A DNA stretch of 64,000 bases from Alkaliphilus peptidifermentans DSM 18978 (GTDB lineage: Bacteria > Bacillota > Clostridia > Peptostreptococcales > Natronincolaceae). The translations under genes were made by a program, and so were the position numbers. The notes beneath the pieces were generated by a model, which was given only the letters and a program-made list of their open reading frames with translations, searched no databases and was not told the origin of the DNA. Location: positions 1 through 64,000 of the forward strand of contig NZ_FMUS01000006.1 of NCBI RefSeq assembly GCF_900101495.1, in the 5' to 3' direction. This document shows, in pieces, positions 52,783 to 61,124 of the stretch (the stretch's first letter is position 1; each line of letters begins with the position of its first letter).

Positions 52783-53671
52783 AGCAAAAGCCCCGTCTTG
52801 AGGATTTGATGAAATTTATAAACTGACTTTCATAGCTGGTAAATTGGTGATCTTCTCTATAAGCGATATAATAGTCGCTGATTACATCAAGTCCGTCAAT
52901 CTCTATCTCACGCAACACACCATCTCTTAGCTCTTTCTTTATAGTCATTTCAGGAATAAAGGATATACCTTTACCAGAAATAACAGAGGTCTTAATTGCC
53001 TCCATTGAATTAAGCTCATATATAATATTTAAATCCTGTAGCCTAATATCATGTTTTTTAAGATGCTGAAGAATTGTGGCTCTAGTTCCTGAACCGTCTT
53101 CCCTAAATATTAATGGTAGCATTTTCAGTTCATTTAAAGATACTTTATTTTTCAAAACAGGTAAAGATGTTGTAAGAATTAACCTGTTTGAAGTTATTTT
53201 ATCAGTAATAACATTCTTTTTTTCTCTATAACCTTGAATTATACCTATATTTATTGTCCTATCAGAAAGATTATCTATAACTCCATCTGAGTTAGTAATA
53301 TTGCAGTTTATGTGTATGTTACTATTATCTTGCTTAAATATATATATACTACAAGGAAGGGCATACTCACCTATGGATTTACATGATCCAATCAATAGAT
53401 CCTTTTTATTGCTTTTCAAATTTTCAAGATCCCTTTCAATGTTATCATGCATCGATAATATTGTGTTGGCATAGTCAAAGACCACCATTCCTGCTTCTGT
53501 AAGCTCTACCCCCTTATTACTTCTAGTAAGAAGAGTTACATCTAAATCCTTCTCAAGAGATTGTATTTGCATACTAAGGCCCGGCTGAGTAAGATGAAGC
53601 TCTTTTGCTGCCTTAGAAATACTGTTTAACCTAACTGTAACATAAAAAGCCTTAAGGTATTGAAGATTCAT
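52781..53671 (-). CDS. LysR family transcriptional regulator
   Basis: 296 residues. The N-terminal winged helix (about 1-60: MNLQYLKAFYVTVRLNSISK, AAKELHLTQPGLSMQIQSLE) is standard. The remaining 230 residues form the two-lobed effector-binding domain, CysL/CysB-like with MLPLIFREDGSGTRATI. It is divergent from the selenoprotein-like gene at 53923 and convergent with the sulfur transporter genes. Either may be its target; the divergent gene is the classic LysR arrangement. A 251-bp gap provides room for operators but no clear T-N11-A box was fixed. Confidence 0.9.
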   Translation of the reverse strand: MNLQYLKAFYVTVRLNSISKAAKELHLTQPGLSMQIQSLEKDLDVTLLTRSNKGVELTEAGMVVFDYANTILSMHDNIERDLENLKSNKKDLLIGSCKSIGEYALPCSIYIFKQDNSNIHINCNITNSDGVIDNLSDRTINIGIIQGYREKKNVITDKITSNRLILTTSLPVLKNKVSLNELKMLPLIFREDGSGTRATILQHLKKHDIRLQDLNIIYELNSMEAIKTSVISGKGISFIPEMTIKKELRDGVLREIEIDGLDVISDYYIAYREDHQFTSYESQFINFIKSSRRGFC

Positions 53672-53922
53672 GGTTTTACCCCCTTCAATGTTAATTATAG
53701 CATGAAATGAGATCCATAGTAAATTTAAAATAGATACTGATTAGATATTAATGGTTTGTTAACAAATAAACAAATATAACTCATCATTATGTATCATAAA
53801 TAACTCTTATCATTGATATAAGCTGGCCTGTATTATAATAACAACAAGAAGTAAAATTTTAAATTAGTACACTTCTAAATGTTAATGATTTATCAATTAA
53901 ATTTAGGGAGGACGATTAGCTT

Positions 53923-54588
53923 ATGTCGATTGAAAAGAAAAGTAAAGAACTATCAAGAAAGGATTTTTTGAAGGGAGTAGGTGCGTCTGTTGCAGGTGTT
54001 ACCTTACTAGGTGGAGTAAGTGGCATTATGACCGCCTGTTCAACACAAACTACGTCTTCTGCAGCAGCAGTAGGAAAGCCTGAGTGGCCTTTCCCATATA
54101 AAAAGCTTGATGGAAATAAAGCTGCTGATAGAGCATATGAAGCATATAAAACAAAAGGTGGCTGAGGTATCGCAGTATCCGAAGGGTTCTTCGGTTCATT
54201 GGCTGATGAGGTTGGTTATCCCTTTAACCAAATACCAGCCGAAGCATTCACCAACGCAGCAGCAGGGTATGCAGGTCAAGCAAGTCTATGTGGTTCATTG
54301 GGCGTCGCTGCAGCATGTATTGGTACAGTTTGTGATGTTGAAACTGCAAAAAAATTAGTTGGTGATCTATGGGACTGGTATAAAGAACATCCATTTCCCC
54401 AATATCAACCGGCTGAGTTAGACTTAGCTATGACAGTTGCAGATTCAGTGCTTTGTATTGATTCAGTAGGAAAATATATGGAAGCCCAGGGCTGTGGCTT
54501 TGGTGATGATGAGCGTAAAGAGCGGTGTGCAGGGGTTGCAGCAGAAATACTTAAGAAAACAGTTGAGATGTTAAATGAAACATTATAA
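53923..54588 (+). CDS. Exported GCAxxG-family protein with in-frame TGA (probable selenocysteine)
   Basis: 221 residues if TGA at 54163-54165 is read as Sec 81. The N-terminus (SRKDFLKGVGASVAG) is a twin-arginine-like signal with R-K in place of R-R, ending at MTAC, a possible lipobox. After GG-U-GIAVSEGFFGSLADEV the frame stays open to 54588 with Cys in LCGSLGVAAACIGTVC and further C-terminal Cys (SVLCIDS, GCGFG, RCAG). In relatives the GG-C position is a Cys (C_GCAxxG_C_C family), so Sec replaces a conserved Cys, a classic sign. A tight hairpin 13 nt past the TGA is SECIS-like. AGGGAGG lies 11 bases before the start. If TGA were a stop, the split would destroy a well-kept gene. Confidence 0.85.
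54179..54194 (+). promoter_or_regulatory. SECIS-like hairpin
   Basis: CCGAAG (54179-54184) pairs with CTTCGG (54189-54194) around a GGTT loop, 13 nt after the in-frame TGA. Bacterial SECIS elements sit just 3' of the UGA with a short stem and a G/U-containing apical loop, so size, distance and loop fit. It lies inside the reading frame. Confidence 0.7.
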
Positions 54589-54686
54589 TAATTAGAATAC
54601 TGATTAACTGGCTGAGGTTAGCTTCAGCCAACTCTTCTCCTTCGAAAGAATAAGGAATAAATATGTAGGCTAGGAGGGAATCAATA

Positions 54687-55055
54687 ATGAAAAAAAATTA
54701 TGTAGCTCTATTGTTAATAAGTACTCTTTTAGGAGTATTACTATTTGGATGTGGAGAGAAAGCAGTAGCAACATCTGAACCTGCTGATTTAAAATATAAT
54801 GATGGAGTTTATGAAGGTGTAGGTAAAGGTTTTAAAGGAGATATTAAATTGAATGTAATAATTGAAGATGGAAAGATTGCAGATATTAAAATCGTTGAAA
54901 TGAAGGAAACATCAGGTATAGGTGATGTAGCAGTACAAGAGGTAGTTGATATGGTTATAAAGAATCAAACATTAGATGTAGATGTTGTAACTGGAGCTAC
55001 AATATCCAGTGAGGCCACCATCAATACCATCAAAAAAATATTGGAAGATATTTAA
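54687..55055 (+). CDS. FMN-binding domain lipoprotein
   Basis: 122 residues. A lipoprotein signal ends LLFGC (Cys 22). The FMN_bind domain (about 38-120) has YEGVGKGFKGDIKLNVIIED and DVDVVTGATISSEATI, in which the Thr of TGAT is the usual site for covalent FMN attachment by an ApbE-type flavin transferase. Such proteins carry electrons outside the membrane. It follows the Sec-containing exported protein by 98 bp and has AGGAGGG before the ATG, so both may form an extracytoplasmic redox chain. Confidence 0.88.
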   Translation: MKKNYVALLLISTLLGVLLFGCGEKAVATSEPADLKYNDGVYEGVGKGFKGDIKLNVIIEDGKIADIKIVEMKETSGIGDVAVQEVVDMVIKNQTLDVDVVTGATISSEATINTIKKILEDI

Positions 55056-55312
55056 TTATTAATAATATAACTCTCCTTCATATTTTATGGATGAGGGTTG
55101 TATTATTATTAAGGATAATTTGAAGAAGATAGTTTAAATTATTAATTCATCAGCTAAGAAATGTTATTGATTAAAAAAATATGCTATTATTAAATATATT
55201 ACTAAACTAATAGGGATAGTTGGGGTAAAGACTACTAGAAATGACATGCTGCATTGAGTAAGGTTTATTAGCTAAAATTGTAAATCAAGGCTTACTTTAT
55301 AGGGGTGGTAAT

Positions 55313-56347
55313 TTGACTAAGGAATCTGATAAATTATTAGAGAAAATTAAACTGATACCAGATAAGCCTGGGATTTATCAAATGAAGGATATAAATGGAA
55401 ACATTATTTATATTGGTAAAAGCAAGACACTAAGATCTAGGGCTAAGTCATATTTTAACACACAGCATGAATGGAACAAGATAAAAAGAATGGTGTTTAG
55501 TATCCATGATATATCTTACATTACCACCGATACCCACCTTGAAGCACAAATACTTGAATGCGCACTAATAAAAAAAATAAAGCCTATTTATAACTCACAA
55601 TATAGAAATGACGAAAAGTATGTGTATTTAAGGATTAGTAATCAAAGTCAGGAAAAACCAATATACCTAGCATATATCAAGGAAAAAGATCCTGAAATTT
55701 GTTTTGGACCCTTCAGAAGTAAAGGTATAGTCACTGATATAATAAAAAGGCTAGAAAATATATACCCTATTGTAAAGCAAAATGGATCATATGAATTTTC
55801 ATATAAGGCTATGACTGAGTCAATGAATTCAATAATGTTTGAAGAAAATTATAAAAGCTTAATAGAAATCTTCACTGATGGTAATTCTATGAAGAAATTC
55901 AAATATAATGTAGAAGAAAAGATGAAGAAAGAAGCTATAAATCTTAGATTTGAGACAGCTGCCATGTACAAAGATATATTGAATTATCTAGATTATCTAT
56001 ACAACTATCTATTCAAAACAAATGAAACTACTTTAAATAAAGTTTTAATGGGTGAGAGGTTACAGGATGGATATAAAATTTTTTATATTTCCAATGAAAG
56101 GATAATATTAAAAAGGAAATACAAAGATATAAAAAGAGAAGCTATAGAAGCTTTTTTAGCAGAAGCAATGGCATTAGCTGCTATATCAATTAAAATCAAT
56201 GAGAAGAGACTATTAGATTTTAAAAATATTCTTCGGTCTGAAATAGAAGATTATAAGCCTTCAAAGGTATTATTGATTATTGATGAAGGTAATCACTATG
56301 ATATAGATGAATTTGTTGAAAAGCTCTTGAGTATAAATCCGATATAA
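55313..56347 (+). CDS. GIY-YIG nuclease, UvrC-like without the C-terminal half
   Basis: 344 residues. The GIY-YIG domain (about 15-95) has KPGIYQMKDINGNIIYIGKS and LEAQILECALIKKIKPIYNS, matching UvrC's N-terminal incision domain. A UVR motif (about 195-225, KYNVEEKMKKEAINLRFETA) binds UvrB in UvrC. The RNase H-like nuclease and HhH part of UvrC are missing, so it resembles a Cho-type or short UvrC paralogue. The start is a TTG after GGGGTGGT, an unusual choice. It lies alone, before the metG T-box. Confidence 0.82.
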   Translation: MTKESDKLLEKIKLIPDKPGIYQMKDINGNIIYIGKSKTLRSRAKSYFNTQHEWNKIKRMVFSIHDISYITTDTHLEAQILECALIKKIKPIYNSQYRNDEKYVYLRISNQSQEKPIYLAYIKEKDPEICFGPFRSKGIVTDIIKRLENIYPIVKQNGSYEFSYKAMTESMNSIMFEENYKSLIEIFTDGNSMKKFKYNVEEKMKKEAINLRFETAAMYKDILNYLDYLYNYLFKTNETTLNKVLMGERLQDGYKIFYISNERIILKRKYKDIKREAIEAFLAEAMALAAISIKINEKRLLDFKNILRSEIEDYKPSKVLLIIDEGNHYDIDEFVEKLLSINPI

Positions 56348-56417
56348 TATCACTTAATTTTACACATAAAATATATTTACTTATATAATAATATAAGCTA
56401 TAATTGTCTAAAATAAA

Positions 56418-56700
56418 AAAATGCTATGAAGAGGAAAGTATCTTTAAGAATACTTTTACAGAGAGCTCCTATTGCTGAGAGGGAGTAAAGGATAATAAAG
56501 AGAAAATGGCCTCGGAGCTGTGCACCGAGATTGTTTCAATTTAGGCTGCAACGGGTTCACCCGTTATAGTGATAGAGTATAACCACAAAGCTTGTGGCGT
56601 ACTTAAAGAGGCTTATTCTGTGAGGAGTAGGCAAATTAGGATGGTAACGCGATGATAACTCTCGTTCCTAAGATTTTTCTTAGGATGGGAGTTTTTTATT
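56418..56700 (+). promoter_or_regulatory. T-box leader, Met-specific
   Basis: Stem I begins near 56420 and carries AGAGAG and CTGAGAGGGAG elements. The specifier loop region AGAAAATGGCC (56501-56511) holds ATG (56506-56508), the Met codon, matching the gene downstream. The T-box sequence is TAGGATGGTAACGCG (56637-56651), followed by a competing terminator (CTCTC-TTCCTAAG with CTTAGGA-GGGAG, then a T run to 56697). Uncharged tRNA-Met should favour read-through into the synthetase gene. Confidence 0.88.
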
Positions 56701-56733
56701 TTCAAAAAAACTAAAATTAGGAGGTAAATATTT

Positions 56734-58359
56734 ATGAGTATTTTAATTGGAGGTGCTTGGCCCTATGCAAATGGGTCATTACATTTAGGACACATAGCAG
56801 CATTATTGCCAGGAGACGTAATAGCCAGGTATTATAGGTCTAAGGGAGAAGATGTATTATATGTATCTGGAAGTGATTGTCATGGTACACCTATTTCTAT
56901 TCGGGCGAAGGATGAGAAAGTGACTCCACAGGAAATTGCAGAGAGGTATCATAAAGAATTTCAATATTGCTTTAATAAATTAGATTTTTCCTATGACTAT
57001 TATTCAAGAACCGATAGTGTTCATCACAAGGAAGAAGTACAAAGTATTATCAAGACACTATATGATAATGGCTTTATTTATGAAAAAGAAGTAGATCAGC
57101 TATATTGTAGTAGCTGCAATCAATTTTTACCTGATAGATTTGTTGAGGGGATTTGTCCAAAATGTAAAAGTATAGCTAGGGGAGACCAATGTGATACCTG
57201 CTCTACTATATTAGATCCGCTAGATTTATGTGATAGAAAATGTAAATTGTGTGGTGATGAGCCCAAAGTAAAGACTGGTAATCAATTATTTTTTGCTCTA
57301 TCTAAATTTCAAGATGTATTAAGAGCTAATTTGGAAAACTCAAGAGATTATTGGAGATTAAATGCAATAAATAACACAGAAAGATACTTAAATGAAGGAT
57401 TACATGACAGGGCAATTTCTAGAGATTTACCATGGGGAATAGACCTTCCTTTAAAGGGATATGAAGATAAAAAGCTATATGTTTGGATAGATGCAGTACT
57501 AGGTTATTTTACAGTCAGTAAAAGATGGGGCATTGAAAATAATCGGGATTGGGAACATTTTTGGAGTAAAGATTCAACCACATATTTTGTTCATGGAAAA
57601 GACAACATTCCATTTCATTCTTTAATTTTTCCTGCCCTATTAAATGGAATAGGCTATGAAATAAATCCAGATAGAATAATATCCAGTGAGTATATAACCC
57701 TTGAAGGTAAGAAAATCTCTACTAGCAATAATTGGGCAGTCTGGGTTAATGATGTCATAGAAAAATATAATGTAGATGCCTTAAGATATTTTTTAATAGC
57801 CAATGGACCAGAAAAGAGAGACACAAATTTCTCTTGGAGAGAGTTTATCAATAGCAATAATGGAGAGCTCCTTGGAGCCTATGGTAATTTGGTAAATAGA
57901 ACTCTGACCTTCGTTAAAAAGTTTTTTGATAATAGGATACCAAAGGGTGAGGTAGATGATGAAATAAAAAGAACTATAGAAAACCTTTACCATGAGGTAG
58001 GTATAAAGATAGAAGGGGGAAATTTAAAATCAGCTATTGAACAAATTTTTGATTTTATAAGAAGTATTAATAAATATTTTGATGAAGAAACACCATGGAT
58101 CACTGTAAACACAAACAACAATGAGTGCAGAACTACTATTTATAATTGTCTTTTTTGCATAGTAAATGTTACCAATTTACTAAATCCATTCCTACCAGCG
58201 TCATCCCAAAAAGTTAAAGGATGGTTTAGTTGTAGTGAAAGCTCATGGAAGTTAATTAACCTGGTATCAGAAATAGAAATTGGAGAGTTTAGTATCTTAT
58301 TTGAAAGATTAGATAAAAAATTGATTGAGGAGGAAGTAGCTAAGTTAAACAGAGATTAG
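56734..58359 (+). CDS. metG: Methionyl-tRNA synthetase, short form
   Basis: 541 residues. The HIGH-type motif is SLHLGHIAA (about 15-23). Two zinc knuckles follow (YCSSCNQFL, GICPKCK and CDTC, KCKLCG). The KMSKS motif is altered to GKKISTSNNW (near 330), so the usual second and fourth residues (Met, Lys) are Ile and Thr, as in some MetRS2-type enzymes. WIDAVLGYF and the anticodon domain complete it. No C-terminal EMAP-like tRNA-binding domain is present (full MetG are about 650). T-box regulated. A second, possibly antibiotic-resistant synthetase is plausible if another metG exists elsewhere. Confidence 0.92.
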   Translation: MSILIGGAWPYANGSLHLGHIAALLPGDVIARYYRSKGEDVLYVSGSDCHGTPISIRAKDEKVTPQEIAERYHKEFQYCFNKLDFSYDYYSRTDSVHHKEEVQSIIKTLYDNGFIYEKEVDQLYCSSCNQFLPDRFVEGICPKCKSIARGDQCDTCSTILDPLDLCDRKCKLCGDEPKVKTGNQLFFALSKFQDVLRANLENSRDYWRLNAINNTERYLNEGLHDRAISRDLPWGIDLPLKGYEDKKLYVWIDAVLGYFTVSKRWGIENNRDWEHFWSKDSTTYFVHGKDNIPFHSLIFPALLNGIGYEINPDRIISSEYITLEGKKISTSNNWAVWVNDVIEKYNVDALRYFLIANGPEKRDTNFSWREFINSNNGELLGAYGNLVNRTLTFVKKFFDNRIPKGEVDDEIKRTIENLYHEVGIKIEGGNLKSAIEQIFDFIRSINKYFDEETPWITVNTNNNECRTTIYNCLFCIVNVTNLLNPFLPASSQKVKGWFSCSESSWKLINLVSEIEIGEFSILFERLDKKLIEEEVAKLNRD

Positions 58360-58390
58360 TTAAAGGCTATCTATAGAAAAATACAAACAA

Positions 58391-59374
58391 TTATGATTTT
58401 GGTAATAGTACAGATAAATCTCCCACCATTTCTAATCCTGTATTTTTACCTTCGCCTTGAAAAATTATATTATTACTTTTATCTGATAGCTTTACATGTA
58501 CTTGAGAAGTAATGCTCTCCAAAATTTCTCGATTCATTACTCCTTTTTGGGGAGCAATAAGAATACTTGATTTTGAAAAAGTCGCTGAAATTTCTAAACG
58601 GTGATGTCGGTCTTCAATAATAGCTTCTATTCCATTGGCATATTTTTTTAAACGTTTTATTTTAGCTCCTGTGTAGGTAGCAAATCTAAAAAAATTATCT
58701 CCAATTTTTAAGAAAGAGATATGACCAATAAAATGTTTTCTTAGCCATGGAATTTTTGCTATGGAAAACATAACAGAAATATTTTCTTGAGCAAAATGAT
58801 TGGATTGAAGCCATATATATGCCTCAGGAAAGGATACACCCCAATCCTTCTCAATATATCCATAGCCTTTATCAAAGGAAATGTTTTCATGGTTTATAGT
58901 TAAAGCTCCCTTAATATTATGATGAATATTAACAATACCATGGTAGCATTCCATAAAGGGTAAATATGAAAAGGGACCCATGATGCCTGGATATATTATG
59001 GATTTGGGGAATGGGACTATATTATAGAAGCTTAACGTCCCTTGAATCTTAGTATTATTATTTTCTAAATCTAATTTAATTTTACTGCTATTAAAATAAT
59101 TGTCTCCAATTTGCACTACGAAATTTTTATTAGAAGAGTGAAAGTCATCAATAGGAAAGGAAAAATAATCGACTTCACCTTCTATACCATCAAAAACTTG
59201 AATAAATGAATGAGAATTCTTACTGTCTGCCTCCAATGAAATACCAGGGATTACCCCTAAGACCGTATCTCTTTTATCATTTATCAGCTTAAAATACCAG
59301 CCTTCGAAATAGTTTTTTTTCTTATATCTACCCTGAAACATTTCTGGATTCCAAAGCTTTGTTAGTATATACAT
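58391..59374 (-). CDS. Tocopherol cyclase-like beta-barrel protein
   Basis: 327 residues without signal peptide. RYKKKNYFEGWYFKLIN near the start and KDWGVSFPEAYIWLQSNHFA near residue 190 are strong hallmarks of the tocopherol cyclase-like family (lipocalin-type barrels), found also in bacteria that make no tocopherol. Its ligand is likely a hydrophobic molecule, unknown here. It is convergent with metG, with no clear terminator between, and stands alone. ATG with a weak ATGATGC context. Confidence 0.82.
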   Translation of the reverse strand: MYILTKLWNPEMFQGRYKKKNYFEGWYFKLINDKRDTVLGVIPGISLEADSKNSHSFIQVFDGIEGEVDYFSFPIDDFHSSNKNFVVQIGDNYFNSSKIKLDLENNNTKIQGTLSFYNIVPFPKSIIYPGIMGPFSYLPFMECYHGIVNIHHNIKGALTINHENISFDKGYGYIEKDWGVSFPEAYIWLQSNHFAQENISVMFSIAKIPWLRKHFIGHISFLKIGDNFFRFATYTGAKIKRLKKYANGIEAIIEDRHHRLEISATFSKSSILIAPQKGVMNREILESITSQVHVKLSDKSNNIIFQGEGKNTGLEMVGDLSVLLPKS

Positions 59375-59546
59375 TTTGCATCATCCTTTAGTTTTAATAT
59401 AAATAACAGCATGGTTTATTTTTACCTTAGAATGATTGATAATAAACTAAGCAATGCAATAAAATTACTAATAATTTTATACATTAATAGTACTTTATGT
59501 TAAAATTATATTAATTGTAATAGAAATTAGATTGGAGGATAAATTA

Positions 59547-60404
59547 ATGGCTATAAAGATTTTAACTGACAGTACAAGCTATATAAATGATTCAATAAAA
59601 AAATTATTAGATATTAGAACAATATCTCTAAGGGTAGAATTTCCCGATAAGACCTTTAAAGAAACAGATTTGAATAATACCAGCTTCTATGAAATGATGG
59701 AGGAGAAAGGCATTCCTAAATCTTCGCAGCCTTCAATAGGGGAATTATATACTGAAATGGAAAATGTTATAAAACCAGGTGATGATCTTGTTTGCATTTT
59801 ATTATCATCTGAAATGAGTGGTACATATGCAACAACCCATATGGCCAAAGATATGATTTTGAAAAATTATCCTAATGCCAATATTGAAATTATTGACTCA
59901 AGGTCTAATTGCATGCAGCTGGGCTTTGCAGCAATAGAGGCTGCAAAAGCAGCAAAGGATAATGAGTCATTAGAGCAGGTTATTAATGCAGCTAATGAGA
60001 ATATTAAAAAGAGCAGATTTTTGTTTATACCCGACAATCTCAAATATTTAGAAAAGGGAGGTAGAATTGGAAAGGCAAATGCCATCATAGGAAACCTCTT
60101 GAAAATCATCCCAATTTTAACTGTCGAAAATGGTGTAACAACAATATTTAAGAAGGTTAGAACAAAAAAGAAGGCAGTTATAACAATAGTAGAGCAAGTT
60201 TTAGAGGACATCAAGAACTACGGACTAGGAGAAGTGGTAGTTCATCATATTAATTGCTTTGATGAAGCTGAAAACATAGTGAATGAAATAAAAAAGTTTA
60301 TTGATGTGGATATAAAGATACAAGATATTGGGCCAGTTATTGGATTGCATGTTGGACCGGGTGCAATAGGCGTTGCATATTACACAAAAAAGTATATTAG
60401 ATAG
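59547..60404 (+). CDS. DegV family fatty acid-binding protein
   Basis: 285 residues from ATG 59547, with TTGGAGG 10 bases upstream; a TTG at 59532 overlaps that site. MAIKILTDSTSYINDS opens the DegV pattern, followed by SSQPSIGEL, LSSEMSGTYA and GRIGKANAIIGNLLKIIPIL near 175. DegV/FakB proteins bind a fatty acid and present it to FakA for phosphorylation. The end is VGLHVGPGAIGVAYY, the family's typical glycine-rich finish. It is a single-gene unit. Confidence 0.92.
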   Translation: MAIKILTDSTSYINDSIKKLLDIRTISLRVEFPDKTFKETDLNNTSFYEMMEEKGIPKSSQPSIGELYTEMENVIKPGDDLVCILLSSEMSGTYATTHMAKDMILKNYPNANIEIIDSRSNCMQLGFAAIEAAKAAKDNESLEQVINAANENIKKSRFLFIPDNLKYLEKGGRIGKANAIIGNLLKIIPILTVENGVTTIFKKVRTKKKAVITIVEQVLEDIKNYGLGEVVVHHINCFDEAENIVNEIKKFIDVDIKIQDIGPVIGLHVGPGAIGVAYYTKKYIR

Positions 60405-60489
60405 CTAAGATAAAGATAAATTGAATTAAAGTAATTATAATTGGACATATAGATTAATATGAATAACACTTTATTTAGGAGGGGCTATC

Positions 60490-60756
60490 ATGAGATTACA
60501 GCAGTTGGCAGAAGAGCTACAGAAGGACTTAGAAGAGGGCAGATTAAATTATATAATTTACCAGCAGGGTAGACAATGGAAATATGAAAATTATGATAAC
60601 ACCAGTGATAATCTAAATGATGCTGAGAAAAGATATTTGACCATAAAAAATAGAGTGGATGATAAAGCTATAATTGTAAATGGAAAAAAGGATTTCAGTG
60701 ATTATGATATAAAGTATATTCAAAAACAGATTAAGAGCTTAAGGGACAAATTATGA
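60490..60756 (+). CDS. Small conserved-looking hypothetical protein, 88 aa
   Basis: A highly charged, helical protein (QQLAEELQKDLEEGRLNYII, YDIKYIQKQIKSLRDKL) without Cys or membrane segments. A clear AGGAGGGG site precedes the ATG, so it is probably a true gene. I recognise no family; the ends look like a coiled-coil. Its stop lies 23 bp before the next gene, suggesting co-transcription with the YgbA-type protein. Confidence 0.65.
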   Translation: MRLQQLAEELQKDLEEGRLNYIIYQQGRQWKYENYDNTSDNLNDAEKRYLTIKNRVDDKAIIVNGKKDFSDYDIKYIQKQIKSLRDKL

Positions 60757-60779
60757 TATAAAAATTATGGGTAGGTAAA

Positions 60780-61124
60780 ATGATTAACTTAGAAGAAAAA
60801 AGATTAAGAAGAGAAAAGCTAACAATAGAGAAAATGATTGGAATATATTGTAGACGTAATCATCAAAGGGAGCTTTGTATAGAATGCAAAGCTTTGTTGG
60901 AGTATGCAATTAATAAATTGAGGGTATGTCCCTTTAAGGAAAGAAAACCAGTATGCGCAAGCTGTAGAATTCATTGTTATGTAGGTGAAATGAAGGATAA
61001 TATTAAGGGAGTAATGAGATACTCTGGACCAAAAATGCTTTTATTGTATCCTATTGACACCCTAGCCCATATATTACATACTGGGCTTTTATGGATTTTT
61101 AGTTCTAAAAAAACTAATGATTAA
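60780..61124 (+). CDS. YgbA-type (nitrous oxide-stimulated promoter) Cys-rich protein
   Basis: 114 residues. Cys residues are arranged as C..C (YCRRNH, LCIECK), VCPFKERKPVCASCRIHCY, then an RYSGPKMLL finish; this pattern matches the YgbA/nitrous-oxide-stimulated promoter family, linked to nitrosative stress in other bacteria, with unknown biochemistry and probable metal binding. The last 36 bp overlap the 3' end of the convergent gerAB gene. The ribosome site is GGGTAGG. Confidence 0.8.
   Translation: MINLEEKRLRREKLTIEKMIGIYCRRNHQRELCIECKALLEYAINKLRVCPFKERKPVCASCRIHCYVGEMKDNIKGVMRYSGPKMLLLYPIDTLAHILHTGLLWIFSSKKTND

Noticed and set aside
54107-54358. Alternative frame around the TGA as a separate small gene
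   Set aside because: It is a shifted shadow of the Sec protein, with no ribosome site.
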